A DNA stretch of 64,000 bases from Streptomyces geranii (GTDB lineage: Bacteria; Actinomycetota; Actinomycetes; Streptomycetales; Streptomycetaceae): contig NZ_PJME01000003.1 of NCBI RefSeq assembly GCF_002954775.1, positions 310,001 to 374,000 of the forward strand, in the 5' to 3' direction. The notes beneath the pieces were generated by a model. It saw only the letters and a list, made by a program, of their open reading frames with translations. It did not search any database and was not told where the DNA came from. The position numbers and the translations under genes were made by a program. Shown piece by piece: positions 29,474 to 37,830 of the stretch; the first letter of the stretch is position 1, and every line of letters starts with the position of its first letter.

Positions 29474-30601
29474 ATGACCGGCAGCAGGCCCGCGCCCTTC
29501 ACCGCCGACGACTACCGGGACCGGATGCGGCGTGCCGCCCGCGCGGCCGAGGACGCGGGACTCGCCGGGCTCCTGGTGGCACCGGGACCCGACCTCGTCT
29601 GGCTGACCGGCTACGCGCCCACCGCTGTCACCGAACGCCTCACCCTGCTCGTGCTGGCCGCCGGACAGGACCCGGTCCTCGTGGTCCCCGCCCTGGAGGC
29701 CCCGGACGCGGCACACGCGGCGGGCGCACCCGCCCTGACCCTGCGCGACTGGACCGACGGCAAGGACCCGTACGCGGCCACCGCGGCCCTACTCGACGCG
29801 GCCGGCCGCTTCGGGGTCAGCGACAACGCCTGGGCACTGCACCTGCTGGCACTCCAGAAGGCGCTGCCCCGCACCTCGTACGTCTCCTTCACCGAGGGAC
29901 TGCCGATGCTGCGCGCCGTGAAGGACGCGGCGGAACTGTCCCGGCTGGCAGCCGCGGGCGCGGCTGCGGACGCAACGTACGAGGAGATCCGGAAGGTTCC
30001 CTTCGGCGGGCGCCGCGAGAGTGACGTCGCGGGCGATCTAGCCGAGCTGCTGCGGCGGTTCGGGCACTCCCAGGTCGACTTCACCATCGTCGCCTCCGGC
30101 CCCAACGGCGCCGATCCGCACCACGAGGCGGGCGACCGGGTCATCGAGCGGGGTGACATGGTCGTCCTCGACTTCGGCGGCCTCCTCGACGGCTACGGCT
30201 CCGACACCTCCCGCACGGTCCACGTCGGCGAACCGGACGCCGAGCGGCGCAGGGTCCACGACATCGTGCGCGAGGCCCAGGAGGCCGGTTTCCGCGCCGT
30301 ACGGCCCGGCGCCGCGTGCCAGGACGTCGACCGGGCGGCCCGCGCGGTCATCACCGCGGCCGGGTACGGCGAGTACTTCATCCACCGCACCGGCCACGGC
30401 ATCGGCGTCACCACGCACGAGCCGCCGTACATGATCGAGGGCGAGGAACTGCCCCTCGTCCCCGGGATGTGCTTCTCCGTCGAACCCGGCATCTATCTGC
30501 CCGGCCGCTTCGGCGTCCGCATCGAGGACATCGTCACGGTCACCGAGGACGGCGGCCGGCGCCTCAACAACACCACCCGAGAGCTGGTCACCGTGGACTG
30601 A
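29474..30601 (+). CDS. M24 family Xaa-Pro aminopeptidase-type peptidase
   Basis: 375 residues from ATG at 29474, with ACGGAGG just upstream. An N-terminal creatinase-like domain (about 1-135) is followed by the pita-bread domain with the five metal ligands: Asp in VVLDFGG, Asp in GYGSDTSRTV, His in RTGHGIGV, Glu in CFSVEPGIY and Glu in RIEDIV. The family removes N-terminal residues before proline using Mn or Co. It is cytosolic and is followed 64 bases later by an APH-fold gene on the same strand. Confidence 0.92.
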   Translation: MTGSRPAPFTADDYRDRMRRAARAAEDAGLAGLLVAPGPDLVWLTGYAPTAVTERLTLLVLAAGQDPVLVVPALEAPDAAHAAGAPALTLRDWTDGKDPYAATAALLDAAGRFGVSDNAWALHLLALQKALPRTSYVSFTEGLPMLRAVKDAAELSRLAAAGAAADATYEEIRKVPFGGRRESDVAGDLAELLRRFGHSQVDFTIVASGPNGADPHHEAGDRVIERGDMVVLDFGGLLDGYGSDTSRTVHVGEPDAERRRVHDIVREAQEAGFRAVRPGAACQDVDRAARAVITAAGYGEYFIHRTGHGIGVTTHEPPYMIEGEELPLVPGMCFSVEPGIYLPGRFGVRIEDIVTVTEDGGRRLNNTTRELVTVD

Positions 30602-30665
30602 CCGACCACGCACCCGGGGCCCCGCCCCTCCGCCACCCTCCCCTCCGGACGACAACGGCGCGACC

Positions 30666-31622
30666 ATGACCCAGGCACCGACACCCACCGCGGACACGGT
30701 CCGCCGACTGGTCCGCTCACTCCTCGCGGACAGCGCCCCCGGCACGGGCGCGGCTACCGGGCCCGACGTCCGGCCCGTCGGCGCGGGCGGCGAGGGCGGC
30801 GAGGGCGCGACCTGGTGGGTGGGCACCCGGCACGTCCTGCGCCTGGCCCCCGACCGGGAGGCCTCCGCGCGACTGCGCCGCGAACTGCGGCTGCGCGACC
30901 TCGTCCGCCCGCACCTCGGCGTCGCCGTGCCCGTCGGCGTGGCGCACGGCGAGTGGGCCGGCGGACTGGCCTACACGCTCGACACCAGGGTGCCCGGCGG
31001 CACGGCCGAGGAGCACGACGTCTCCGCCGTCGGCGAGGCCGATCTGGCCGGGCTGCTCACGGGCCTGCGCGAGGTGCCCGCACGCCAGGCCGAGACGCTC
31101 GGGGTGCCACGGGTCGCGCCCCGCTCCCTGGAGGCCCTGCGCCGGGCCGCCGTGAGCGCGGCCGAACGCCTCGCCGCGGCCGACGAGTTCGACCCCGCGC
31201 GGCTCCACCAGCTGACCTCGTCCGCCACCACCCAGCTCGCCGCACAGGCCGGTACGTCGGTCCTCGTCCACCACGGCCTCAGGGGCGAGCACCTCGTGGT
31301 CAGCGCCGACGGGCGGGTGCGCGGCGTGCTCGACTGGACCGACACGGTCGTCGGCGACCCGGCCGAGGACATCGCCGGCCTCGCCCGCGCGGTCGGCGCA
31401 CCCGCCGCCGTGCGCGCCGCCACCCTCGCCGGATACGCGGCCCGCCCCTGTCTGCGCGGCCTGTGGCTCGCCCGCTGCGACACGGTCGTCCGGCTCGCCG
31501 ACAGCCTGGCCGGCCGCGACACCGGCCCACGGCCCCTGCTCAGGGTCCAGCTGCGCCGAGCTTGGGAGGCGATCCTGCTGGAACGGGTGACGGAGCTGCG
31601 GGAGCGGGACGAGGAGGAGTAG
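30666..31622 (+). CDS. Aminoglycoside-phosphotransferase-fold protein, catalytic loop degenerate
   Basis: 318 residues with the APH/choline-kinase fold. The DFG-like end GVLDWTDTVVGDPAEDIAGLA is intact. The catalytic loop is not: where active members have HGDxxxxN, this one reads HHGLRGEHL (202-210), so the catalytic Asp is replaced by Gly and the Asn by His. The nucleotide loop is also unusual (AGGEGGEGATWWV). It may be a pseudokinase or a binding protein. The gene is intact and shows normal codon use, so it is not a decaying pseudogene. Confidence 0.8.
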   Translation: MTQAPTPTADTVRRLVRSLLADSAPGTGAATGPDVRPVGAGGEGGEGATWWVGTRHVLRLAPDREASARLRRELRLRDLVRPHLGVAVPVGVAHGEWAGGLAYTLDTRVPGGTAEEHDVSAVGEADLAGLLTGLREVPARQAETLGVPRVAPRSLEALRRAAVSAAERLAAADEFDPARLHQLTSSATTQLAAQAGTSVLVHHGLRGEHLVVSADGRVRGVLDWTDTVVGDPAEDIAGLARAVGAPAAVRAATLAGYAARPCLRGLWLARCDTVVRLADSLAGRDTGPRPLLRVQLRRAWEAILLERVTELRERDEEE

Positions 31623-31684
31623 TCGGGCGGCGGGCGGGACGGGGGAGGGGGAGCAGGAGGGGCCACGGTGCGGGGCGCCGGGCA

Positions 31685-31724
31685 ACGTAAGCGTTTACGC
31701 AAACGATTGCGTAAACGCTTACGT
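31685..31724. terminator. Perfect 18-base hairpin; bidirectional terminator or LacI-type double operator
   Basis: The arms at 31685-31702 and 31707-31724 are perfectly complementary around a 4-base loop, between the 3' ends of two convergent genes, so a shared terminator is the simplest reading. It is unusually AT-rich, and each arm holds a sequence like the GalR/LacI operator core TAAnCGnTTA: GTAAGCGTTTAC at 31687-31698 and GTAAACGCTTAC at 31711-31722. Confidence 0.75.
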
Positions 31725-31735
31725 CCACGAGACGC

Positions 31736-33481
31736 TCACCCTTGCTCCAGCACCACGCAGGACTCCCCGGGGACGTGCAGCAGCCCGTCCGCGCCCGGCA
31801 GTTCGACCGGTTCCCAGGCGGCCAGGACCTGTGCCCGGCGCGGGCCCAGGGGGATCGCCGCCGAGGTCTTGGCGAGGTTCGCCACCACGCGTACGTCCCC
31901 GCGCCGGAAGGCGAGCCAGCGGGCGTCCTCGTCGTAGGCGACCTTGATGTCCGACAGGTCCGGGTCGGTGAGGTCGGGCTGTGCGTGGCGCAGGGCGATC
32001 AGTTCCCGGTACCAGGACAGCACGCGCGCGTGGGGCTCGTTCTCGGGCTCCGACCAGTCGAGGCAGGAGCGGTCGCGGGTCGCCGGGTCCTGCGGGTCAG
32101 GGACGTCCTCCTCGGCCCAGCCGTGCGCCGTGAACTCCCGCCGCCTGCCCCGCCGTACGGCCTCCGCGAGGTCCGCGTCCGTGTGGTCGGTGAAGAACTG
32201 CCACGGGGTGCCCGCCGCCCACTCCTCGCCCATGAACAGCATCGGTGTGAACGGCCCGGTGAGCATCAGCGCGGCGGCGCAGGCCAGCAGACCGGGGGAG
32301 AGGGCGGCCGAAAGGCGGTCCCCCTGGGCACGGTTGCCGATCTGGTCGTGGGTCTGCGTGTAGCCGAGCAGCCGGTGCGCGGCGACGCCCGTACGGTCGA
32401 GCGGGCGGCCGTGCGCCCGGCCCCGGAACGTCGAATAGGTGCCGTCGTGGAAGTAGCCGCCGGTTAGCGTCTTGGCGAGCGCCGCGAACGGGGCCCGCGC
32501 GAAGTCCTCGTAGTAGCCCTGCGACTCGCCCGTCAACGCCGTGTGCAGGGCGTGGTGGAAGTCGTCGCTCCACTGGGCGTGCAGCCCGAGACCGCCGCCC
32601 GCGCGCGGGGTGACGAGCCTAGGGTCGTTGAGATCCGACTCGGCGATCAGTGACAGCGGCCGGCCCAGCTCGGCGGCGAGGGCGTCCACGGCCGTCGACA
32701 GCTCCTCCAGGAAGTGGCACGCGCGCGTGTCCCGCAGCGCGTGCACCGCGTCGAGACGCAGCCCGTCGATCCGGTAGTCGCGCAGCCAGGCCAGCGCGCT
32801 GCCCAGCAGATACGCGCGCACCTCGTCCGACCCGGGCGCGTCCAGGTTCACGGCGGAACCCCACGGCGTCTGATGCGTGTCCGTGAAGTACGGGCCGAAG
32901 ACGGGCAGATAGTTGCCGGACGGGCCCAGATGGTTGTGCACGACGTCCAGAACCACGCCCAGACCGAGCGCGTGCGCCTCGTCGACAAAGCGCTTCAGCG
33001 CCTCGGGGCCGCCGTACGGCTCGTGCACCGCCCACAGCGACACCCCCTCGTACCCCCAGCCGTGCCGCCCCGGGAAGGGGCACAGCGGCATCAACTCGAC
33101 GTGCGTGACGCCCAGTTCCACCAGATGGCCCAGGCGCCCGGCCGCCGCGTCCAGCGTGCCCTCGGGCGTGTACGTGCCCACGTGCAGCTCGTACAGCACC
33201 GCCCCCGGCAGCGCGCGGCCCGCCCACTCGGTGCGCCAGGTGTGCAGGCCGTGGTCGACGACCGCGCTCAGCCCGTCCGGGCCGTCCGGCTGGCGGCGCG
33301 AGCGCGGATCGGGCCGTACGGGGCCGTCGTCCACGGCGAAGCCGTAGCGCGACCCGTCCGCGGCCTCGGCCTCGCCGGACCACCAGCCCGCGCGCTCCGG
33401 ATCGCGCTCCAACGCGCGCGTGCCCGCGTCGCAATGGAGCGTCACACGACTGGCCTGCGGTGCCCACACCTCGAAGTGCAC
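31736..33481 (-). CDS. treZ: Malto-oligosyltrehalose trehalohydrolase
   Basis: 581 residues from GTG at 33481, giving the usual TreZ start VHFEVWAPQASRV with GAAGGGG 9 bases upstream. An N-terminal CBM48-like domain is followed by a GH13 barrel: nucleophile Asp in GLRLDAVHALRD, acid/base Glu in LIAESDLNDPR and the third acid in THDQIGNRAQG. It hydrolyses the bond releasing trehalose from maltooligosyl-trehalose made by TreY. In this window treZ is separated from treY by about 4.3 kb of protease-related genes on mixed strands. Confidence 0.95.
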   Translation of the reverse strand: MHFEVWAPQASRVTLHCDAGTRALERDPERAGWWSGEAEAADGSRYGFAVDDGPVRPDPRSRRQPDGPDGLSAVVDHGLHTWRTEWAGRALPGAVLYELHVGTYTPEGTLDAAAGRLGHLVELGVTHVELMPLCPFPGRHGWGYEGVSLWAVHEPYGGPEALKRFVDEAHALGLGVVLDVVHNHLGPSGNYLPVFGPYFTDTHQTPWGSAVNLDAPGSDEVRAYLLGSALAWLRDYRIDGLRLDAVHALRDTRACHFLEELSTAVDALAAELGRPLSLIAESDLNDPRLVTPRAGGGLGLHAQWSDDFHHALHTALTGESQGYYEDFARAPFAALAKTLTGGYFHDGTYSTFRGRAHGRPLDRTGVAAHRLLGYTQTHDQIGNRAQGDRLSAALSPGLLACAAALMLTGPFTPMLFMGEEWAAGTPWQFFTDHTDADLAEAVRRGRRREFTAHGWAEEDVPDPQDPATRDRSCLDWSEPENEPHARVLSWYRELIALRHAQPDLTDPDLSDIKVAYDEDARWLAFRRGDVRVVANLAKTSAAIPLGPRRAQVLAAWEPVELPGADGLLHVPGESCVVLEQG

Positions 33482-33665
33482 GGACGGATCCCCTTCGTCT
33501 GCCGGGTGCTGCCCACCGGGAGGTAGCCCGTCCCATCGTGCTTCAAACGCCCGCACTCCGCGCTTGAATCCTCACCATTGCCCGAGGTGTCGTCGGACCG
33601 GTCCGGGAGGCCGCCGTTTCCGCGTTTTCTGGACACCCCGCGCGCACTGCCCGACAATCACGAAC

Positions 33666-34217
33666 GTGACGTCGTCCTTCGAGTTCCACACGTACCCAGC
33701 GCGTCTCTCGGACGCGGAGCGCGACCGGGCGCTGAAGGTCCTGCGGGACGGAGTCGCCCTGGGCCGGCTCTCGCACGACACGTTCATCCGGCGCATGGAA
33801 CTCGCGCTCGCCGCCCGCCGCTCCGACGAACTGGCCGTCCTCACCGCCGACCTGCCCACCGAGAACCGCCTGTCCCGCCTGGTCTTCGGCACCGTCGAGG
33901 CGGTCTCCGGCTTCACGGTACGGCTGCGCAGGGCCTGGCAGTCCGAGCGGCTCCCCAAGCTGCTGCTGCCCCACCCCGGCAGCGGCCACCCCCTGCGCAT
34001 AGGGCGCGACCCCGCCAACGGCCTGCGGCTCACCCACGAGACGGTCTCGCGCGTGCACGCCGAACTCCGGCACCAGGGCGGCCTGTGGGTGCTGCGCGAC
34101 CTCGGCTCGACCAACGGGACCACGGTGAACGGCCGCCGGGTGATCGGCGCGGCCGTCGTGCGCGACGGCGACCAGATCAGCTTCGGGCACATGGCGTTCA
34201 GGCTCGCCGCGGAGTGA
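33666..34217 (+). CDS. DUF1707 and FHA domain protein
   Basis: 183 residues with a GTG start. Residues about 9-58 are a DUF1707 domain (LSDAERDRALKVLRDGVALG, LSHDTFIRRMELAL, ELAVLTADLP). Residues about 95-180 are a forkhead-associated domain with RIGRDPANGLRL, TVSRVHAEL and DLGSTNGTTVNG, the residues that bind phosphothreonine. No membrane helix is present. FHA proteins read Ser/Thr kinase signals; no kinase is next to it. The gene is divergent from treZ. Confidence 0.9.
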   Translation: MTSSFEFHTYPARLSDAERDRALKVLRDGVALGRLSHDTFIRRMELALAARRSDELAVLTADLPTENRLSRLVFGTVEAVSGFTVRLRRAWQSERLPKLLLPHPGSGHPLRIGRDPANGLRLTHETVSRVHAELRHQGGLWVLRDLGSTNGTTVNGRRVIGAAVVRDGDQISFGHMAFRLAAE

Positions 34218-34273
34218 TCCCGCGCGCGTGGGTGCCCTCCCCGGAGGGGCGATTCACTTTGCCCGCCGCGGTG

Positions 34274-34279
34274 TTGACG
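34274..34279 (+). promoter_or_regulatory. Candidate -35 of the M14 peptidase gene
   Basis: TTGACG. Transcription starting about 36 bases from its first base would begin near 34310, downstream of the possible GTG start at 34307, which supports the inner CTG start at 34358. The -10 is poor. Confidence 0.35.
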
Positions 34280-34357
34280 TACCCCCGCAGTCGTGACTGA
34301 CTGTGCGTGCGCCTTGTACACCAGGTGATCCGACGGTCCCGCTCGTGGAGGTGTGTC

Positions 34358-35710
34358 CTGTCGCCGCTCCTCCGCTACCCGTCCGTGGACGAGCTGGCCG
34401 ACCGGGCCGCCGCGCTCGTCGCCCGGCACCCCGCCGACGCCCGGCTGCGCACCGTCGGCACCTCGCGCGGCGGTACGCCCCTGTGGCTGCTCTCCGTGGG
34501 CCACGGCGACCGACAGGCGCTCGTCGTCGCCGGACCGCACGCCAACGAGCCCGTGGGCGGCGCGACCGCCCTCAGGCTCGCCGAGCGGGCCCTCGCCGAC
34601 CCCGGACCGACCGTCCGCGCGGACGCCACCTGGAACCTGCTGCTGTGCGTCGACCCCGACGGGTCGCGCCGCAACGAGGGCTGGCTCGGCGGCCCTTACA
34701 CCCTCGGGCACTACTTCCGTAACTTCTTCCGGCCCGGCTTCCTGGAACAGCCCGAATGGCTGCCCGACGGCGCGGCCCGCGCCGCCCTGCCGGAGACCCG
34801 CGCGCTGCTCGCCGTCCAGGACGAACTACGGCCGTTCTTCCAGTGCTCGCTGCACGGCGTCGACGTCGGCGGCGCCTTCGTGGAACTCACCCGCGACCTG
34901 CCGGGCCTCCCGCAGCGCGTCGCCGAGACCGCCGCCCGGCTCGGCATACCGCGCGAACTCGGCCCGTTCGACACCCTGTACTGGCCCCGCCTGGGACCCG
35001 CCGTGCACCGGATACCGCCGCCCAGACGCGGCGACCTGGCCGCCGCCATCACGGAGGCGGCCGTCGAGTCGACCTGGTTCCATCCGCACCGGCACGGCAC
35101 GGTGACCGCGATCGTCGAGGCGCCCATGTGGGGCGTCGCCGCCGTGGAGGACGACAGCCCGCCCGCCGACGCCGACGCGGTCCTGCGCACCGTCAGCCAC
35201 ACCCTGCGGCACGACACGCGGTATCTGGAGCTGGCCCTCGGACGTCTGAGACCCCACCTCGCGCGCGTGCCGGACGCGGACCGGCTCCTCGCCCCCGTGG
35301 ACGACTACCTCCTGGTCTGCCCCGGCCTCGCCGACGCCTGGGACCCCGACACCGACGACGGCACCGCGCGCCCCCTGCCCCCGCTCAGCACCGCCCACCT
35401 GGCCACCCTGCGCATCGCCGGGCGGAAACTGGCCCTGCGCACGGCGGGACTGCTGCACCAGCTGGCGTGCGCCGCCGGTCCGGGGGCCGCCGACGTCCGG
35501 TGCGCGCTCGACCGGCTGATCGACGAATGGTGCGCCGACTACCGCGACGGCTGCGGTGCGCGCTGGATACCGGTCGCCCGTCAGGTGGAGTACCAGTCGC
35601 GGGTGGTGCTCGCCGCGTTCGAACTGGCGGGCAGGCACGCGCGCGTGGGCTCACGTTCGGGTGAGCCGGGCTGGGGAGCGGGGGCCGCGGTGCCGATGCA
35701 CAGGGAATGA
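34358..35710 (+). CDS. M14 zinc carboxypeptidase, probable CTG start
   Basis: 450 residues from CTG at 34358, which has GGAGG (34347-34351) 6 bases upstream and gives a start (SPLLRYPSVDELA) parallel to its paralogue at 36.2 kb. An in-frame GTG at 34307 is the alternative but lacks a ribosome-binding site. Zinc ligands are His61 and Glu64 in GPHANEP and His166 in CSLHGVDVGG; the catalytic Glu is Glu254 in AIVEAPMWG. No signal peptide is visible, so it is probably cytosolic. The stop overlaps the start of the subtilisin-inhibitor gene (ATGA), so they are coupled. Confidence 0.85.
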   Translation: MSPLLRYPSVDELADRAAALVARHPADARLRTVGTSRGGTPLWLLSVGHGDRQALVVAGPHANEPVGGATALRLAERALADPGPTVRADATWNLLLCVDPDGSRRNEGWLGGPYTLGHYFRNFFRPGFLEQPEWLPDGAARAALPETRALLAVQDELRPFFQCSLHGVDVGGAFVELTRDLPGLPQRVAETAARLGIPRELGPFDTLYWPRLGPAVHRIPPPRRGDLAAAITEAAVESTWFHPHRHGTVTAIVEAPMWGVAAVEDDSPPADADAVLRTVSHTLRHDTRYLELALGRLRPHLARVPDADRLLAPVDDYLLVCPGLADAWDPDTDDGTARPLPPLSTAHLATLRIAGRKLALRTAGLLHQLACAAGPGAADVRCALDRLIDEWCADYRDGCGARWIPVARQVEYQSRVVLAAFELAGRHARVGSRSGEPGWGAGAAVPMHRE

Positions 35711-36159
35711 CCCACACGATCGACACCGGCGCCCCCGGCCGGACCGACAGCACCCTCAGGACCACCGTGCGAGCCGTACGCGGTGCCCTGCTGGCCGTCG
35801 GCCTCCTCGCCGCGGCCTCCGCCCCCGCCCAGGCCGCCTCCCAGTACACCGCCGGGGACAACTGGCTCTACGTCACCGTCACCCGGGGCGAGTCCGGTTC
35901 CGGCGGCACCCGCGGCACCCTGGTGCTGTGCGACCCGCCCCAGGGACACGCCCAGGCGGACCGGGCCTGCGCGGACCTCGACGCGGCGGACGGCGACATC
36001 GCCGGCATCCCGCCGCGGAAGGTCATCTGCCCGATGCTCTACGCCCCGGTCACCGTGCACGCGCACGGCGAGTGGAACGGCCGCCCGCAGGAGTACGACA
36101 GGACCTTCTCCAACGGCTGCGAACTGGGCGCGAGGACCGGCTCCGTGTTCGCCCTGTAG
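35707..36159 (+). CDS. Subtilisin inhibitor-like protein (SSI family, I16)
   Basis: 150 residues. The signal peptide is preceded by a long N-terminal region and ends near AQA-ASQ. The mature part is a typical SSI: LVLCDPPQGHAQADRAC, then KVICPMLYAPVTVHAHGEW and FSNGCEL, with four Cys for two disulfides. By analogy with SSI the reactive bond is Met110-Leu111 in CPML; Met at P1 suits subtilisin-like proteases. It is exported and inhibits extracellular serine proteases as a dimer. Translational coupling to a zinc carboxypeptidase gene is unusual for this family. Confidence 0.93.
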   Translation: MTHTIDTGAPGRTDSTLRTTVRAVRGALLAVGLLAAASAPAQAASQYTAGDNWLYVTVTRGESGSGGTRGTLVLCDPPQGHAQADRACADLDAADGDIAGIPPRKVICPMLYAPVTVHAHGEWNGRPQEYDRTFSNGCELGARTGSVFAL

Positions 36160-36195
36160 CGGTCCGCCGAGGGCGCCCCGCGGAGGCCGAACCGC
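36159..36195. terminator. Possible hairpin between convergent SSI and M14 genes
   Basis: GCGGT at 36159-36163 pairs with ACCGC at 36191-36195 and the stem continues with one mismatch around a GC-rich loop. The whole space between the two stops is used. Confidence 0.35.
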
Positions 36196-37455
36196 CTAAC
36201 TCCTCGGGGCGGCCCCCTCGCGCGCGTGCCGGGCCGCCGCCAGCACCGTGCGGGCCTGGTGCTCGACCTGGTGCTCCAGGGGCACCCAGCGGGCGCGGAA
36301 GCGGTCCATGAAGGCCTCGCTCCAGACCGTGACCAGGTGTTCGAGACGGGGTGCCGCGCGGTCGTCGGTCTCCCGCAGGACCCGCAGCAGCATCGCGGCG
36401 GCCCGCAGCGGCAGCCGGCGGCCGAAGGCGTCCACGCTCCCGACGTACGCCATCGTCGTGTCGGCGGGCGGTGTCCGCGTCCAGTCGGCGGCCAGTCCCG
36501 GCACCAGCTCCAGCGCCCACCGGGCGGCCCGCAGCAGCGGCACCTCGGGGCCCGCCGGCCGGGGCAGCGCGTCCGCGAGGACCCGCTCGACCTCCAGCCC
36601 GTCCCGCAGCAGACGGTCCGCGAGCCGCCGTATCGCCGCCGCCGGGGCGGGATGCGGGGCCGGGTCGTCGACCAGGTCGCTGGCCCACATCGGCACCTCG
36701 ACGACGGCGGTCAGCCCGCCGTACCGGTGGGCGTGGTACCAGGTGCTGTGCCGGGCGTCGTCCGGCATGCTCGGGTACGCCGCGTGCGAGCCCGGCGCCG
36801 GCATCACATGCACCCCGGGTCCCGACGCGGGCCAGCCCGCCGCGTCCGAGGCGCCCGTCTCCACCGGGATGTGCAGCTCCGCCGCCGACTTGGCGAACGG
36901 TTCGGCGAGCCCGGGGATGTCCTTCGTGAGCTGTACCCAGCTGCCGCCCACGTCGGTGCCGTGCAGGGTGACCTGGAGGTAGGGCCGCACCGCGTCGATG
37001 ACCCCCATCAGGGCACGGGTCTCGGGCGGCAGCCGGTCGGGCGGCAGCACCGAGGGCGACCACTCCGGCTGCTCGGGCCCGGCGGGCCGGTAGAAGCCGA
37101 GGTGGTAGTCGAGCAGGCTGCGCGGCGCCGGAGTGACATGCAGGCTGGCGCCGTCCGGGTCCGCGCACAGCAGGAAGTGCCAGGCGGTGTCCGCCCGCAA
37201 CTCCCGGTCGCGCAGGGCCCGTTCGGCGAGGGCGAGGAGCGTGGAGCCGCCCGTGGGCTCGTTGGCGTGGGCGCCCGCGACGACGAGCACGGCGCGCTGC
37301 GCGTGGCCCACGGACAGCAGGTGCAGGGGCCGCCCCGCGCGGGAGGAGCCCACCTGCCTGAAGGAGCACAGGCCGGGCCGGTGAGCCGCCAGCGCCCGGG
37401 CGGACGAGACGAGTTCGTTCACACTGGGGTAGCGCAGCTCCGGCAGGAGACTCAC
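36196..37455 (-). CDS. M14 zinc carboxypeptidase, paralogue of the 34.4 kb gene
   Basis: 419 residues from GTG at 37455; ATG at 37497 is the alternative. A perfect -35 hexamer TTGACA (minus strand, 37516-37511) would start transcription near 37481, after that ATG, favouring the inner GTG. Zinc ligands are His and Glu of GAHANEP and His of VTLHGTDVGG; the catalytic Glu is in AVVEVPMWA. Its sequence and start (SLLPELRYPSVNEL) parallel the gene at 34.4 kb, so the pair arose by duplication. The two copies face each other with the SSI gene between them. Confidence 0.85.
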   Translation of the reverse strand: MSLLPELRYPSVNELVSSARALAAHRPGLCSFRQVGSSRAGRPLHLLSVGHAQRAVLVVAGAHANEPTGGSTLLALAERALRDRELRADTAWHFLLCADPDGASLHVTPAPRSLLDYHLGFYRPAGPEQPEWSPSVLPPDRLPPETRALMGVIDAVRPYLQVTLHGTDVGGSWVQLTKDIPGLAEPFAKSAAELHIPVETGASDAAGWPASGPGVHVMPAPGSHAAYPSMPDDARHSTWYHAHRYGGLTAVVEVPMWASDLVDDPAPHPAPAAAIRRLADRLLRDGLEVERVLADALPRPAGPEVPLLRAARWALELVPGLAADWTRTPPADTTMAYVGSVDAFGRRLPLRAAAMLLRVLRETDDRAAPRLEHLVTVWSEAFMDRFRARWVPLEHQVEHQARTVLAAARHAREGAAPRS

Positions 37456-37497
37456 CCCCGTCTGGTCCACCCTGCGTCGCAATCCGCAGTACCCCAT

Positions 37498-37830
37498 GGC
37501 GTCCAGGAACTGTCAAGAAGGTGACGGGGCGGCTCCAGGGGGCGCCAAGGAGCATTCGCCGCCGACGCGGCGGACGGACACGGTCCACGGGGGCGGTCGG
37601 CGGGGGCACCGGCCGTACGGACGGCACGCGTACACCCGGCCGAGGGCACGCGCGCGTGCCGCCCACCGGGCGCGAGGCGGGCGACGCCGGTCACGACCAC
37701 GCGCCGGTCGTCCCGCACCCGCTCCGGGCCCGCGCGCGGCCGTGAGCCGGGCGCCGGAGCGCCCGCACAGGCGCGCGAAGAAGCCTCACGCGCTCCACCA
37801 ACCCCGCGCGCGCCCCCTGGTGCCGTCCCG
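37498..37830. other. Intergenic region between M14 paralogue and treY; perfect palindrome at 37645-37660
   Basis: About 330 bases lie between the M14 gene's upstream region and the treY stop. Apart from the -35 above and a 16-base perfect palindrome GGCACGCGCGCGTGCC at 37645-37660, with alternating purines and pyrimidines, nothing is recognisable. Open frames here are only GC-driven. Confidence 0.5.
37511..37516 (-). promoter_or_regulatory. Perfect -35 hexamer (TTGACA) for the M14 paralogue
   Basis: Minus-strand TTGACA. The -10 at 17 bases is GGTACT, a weak match. Confidence 0.4.

Noticed and set aside
37645..37660. Palindrome GGCACGCGCGCGTGCC as an operator
   Set aside because: It is nearly pure alternating CG in a 75 percent GC intergenic region, where such symmetry arises often by chance; kept only as a note.
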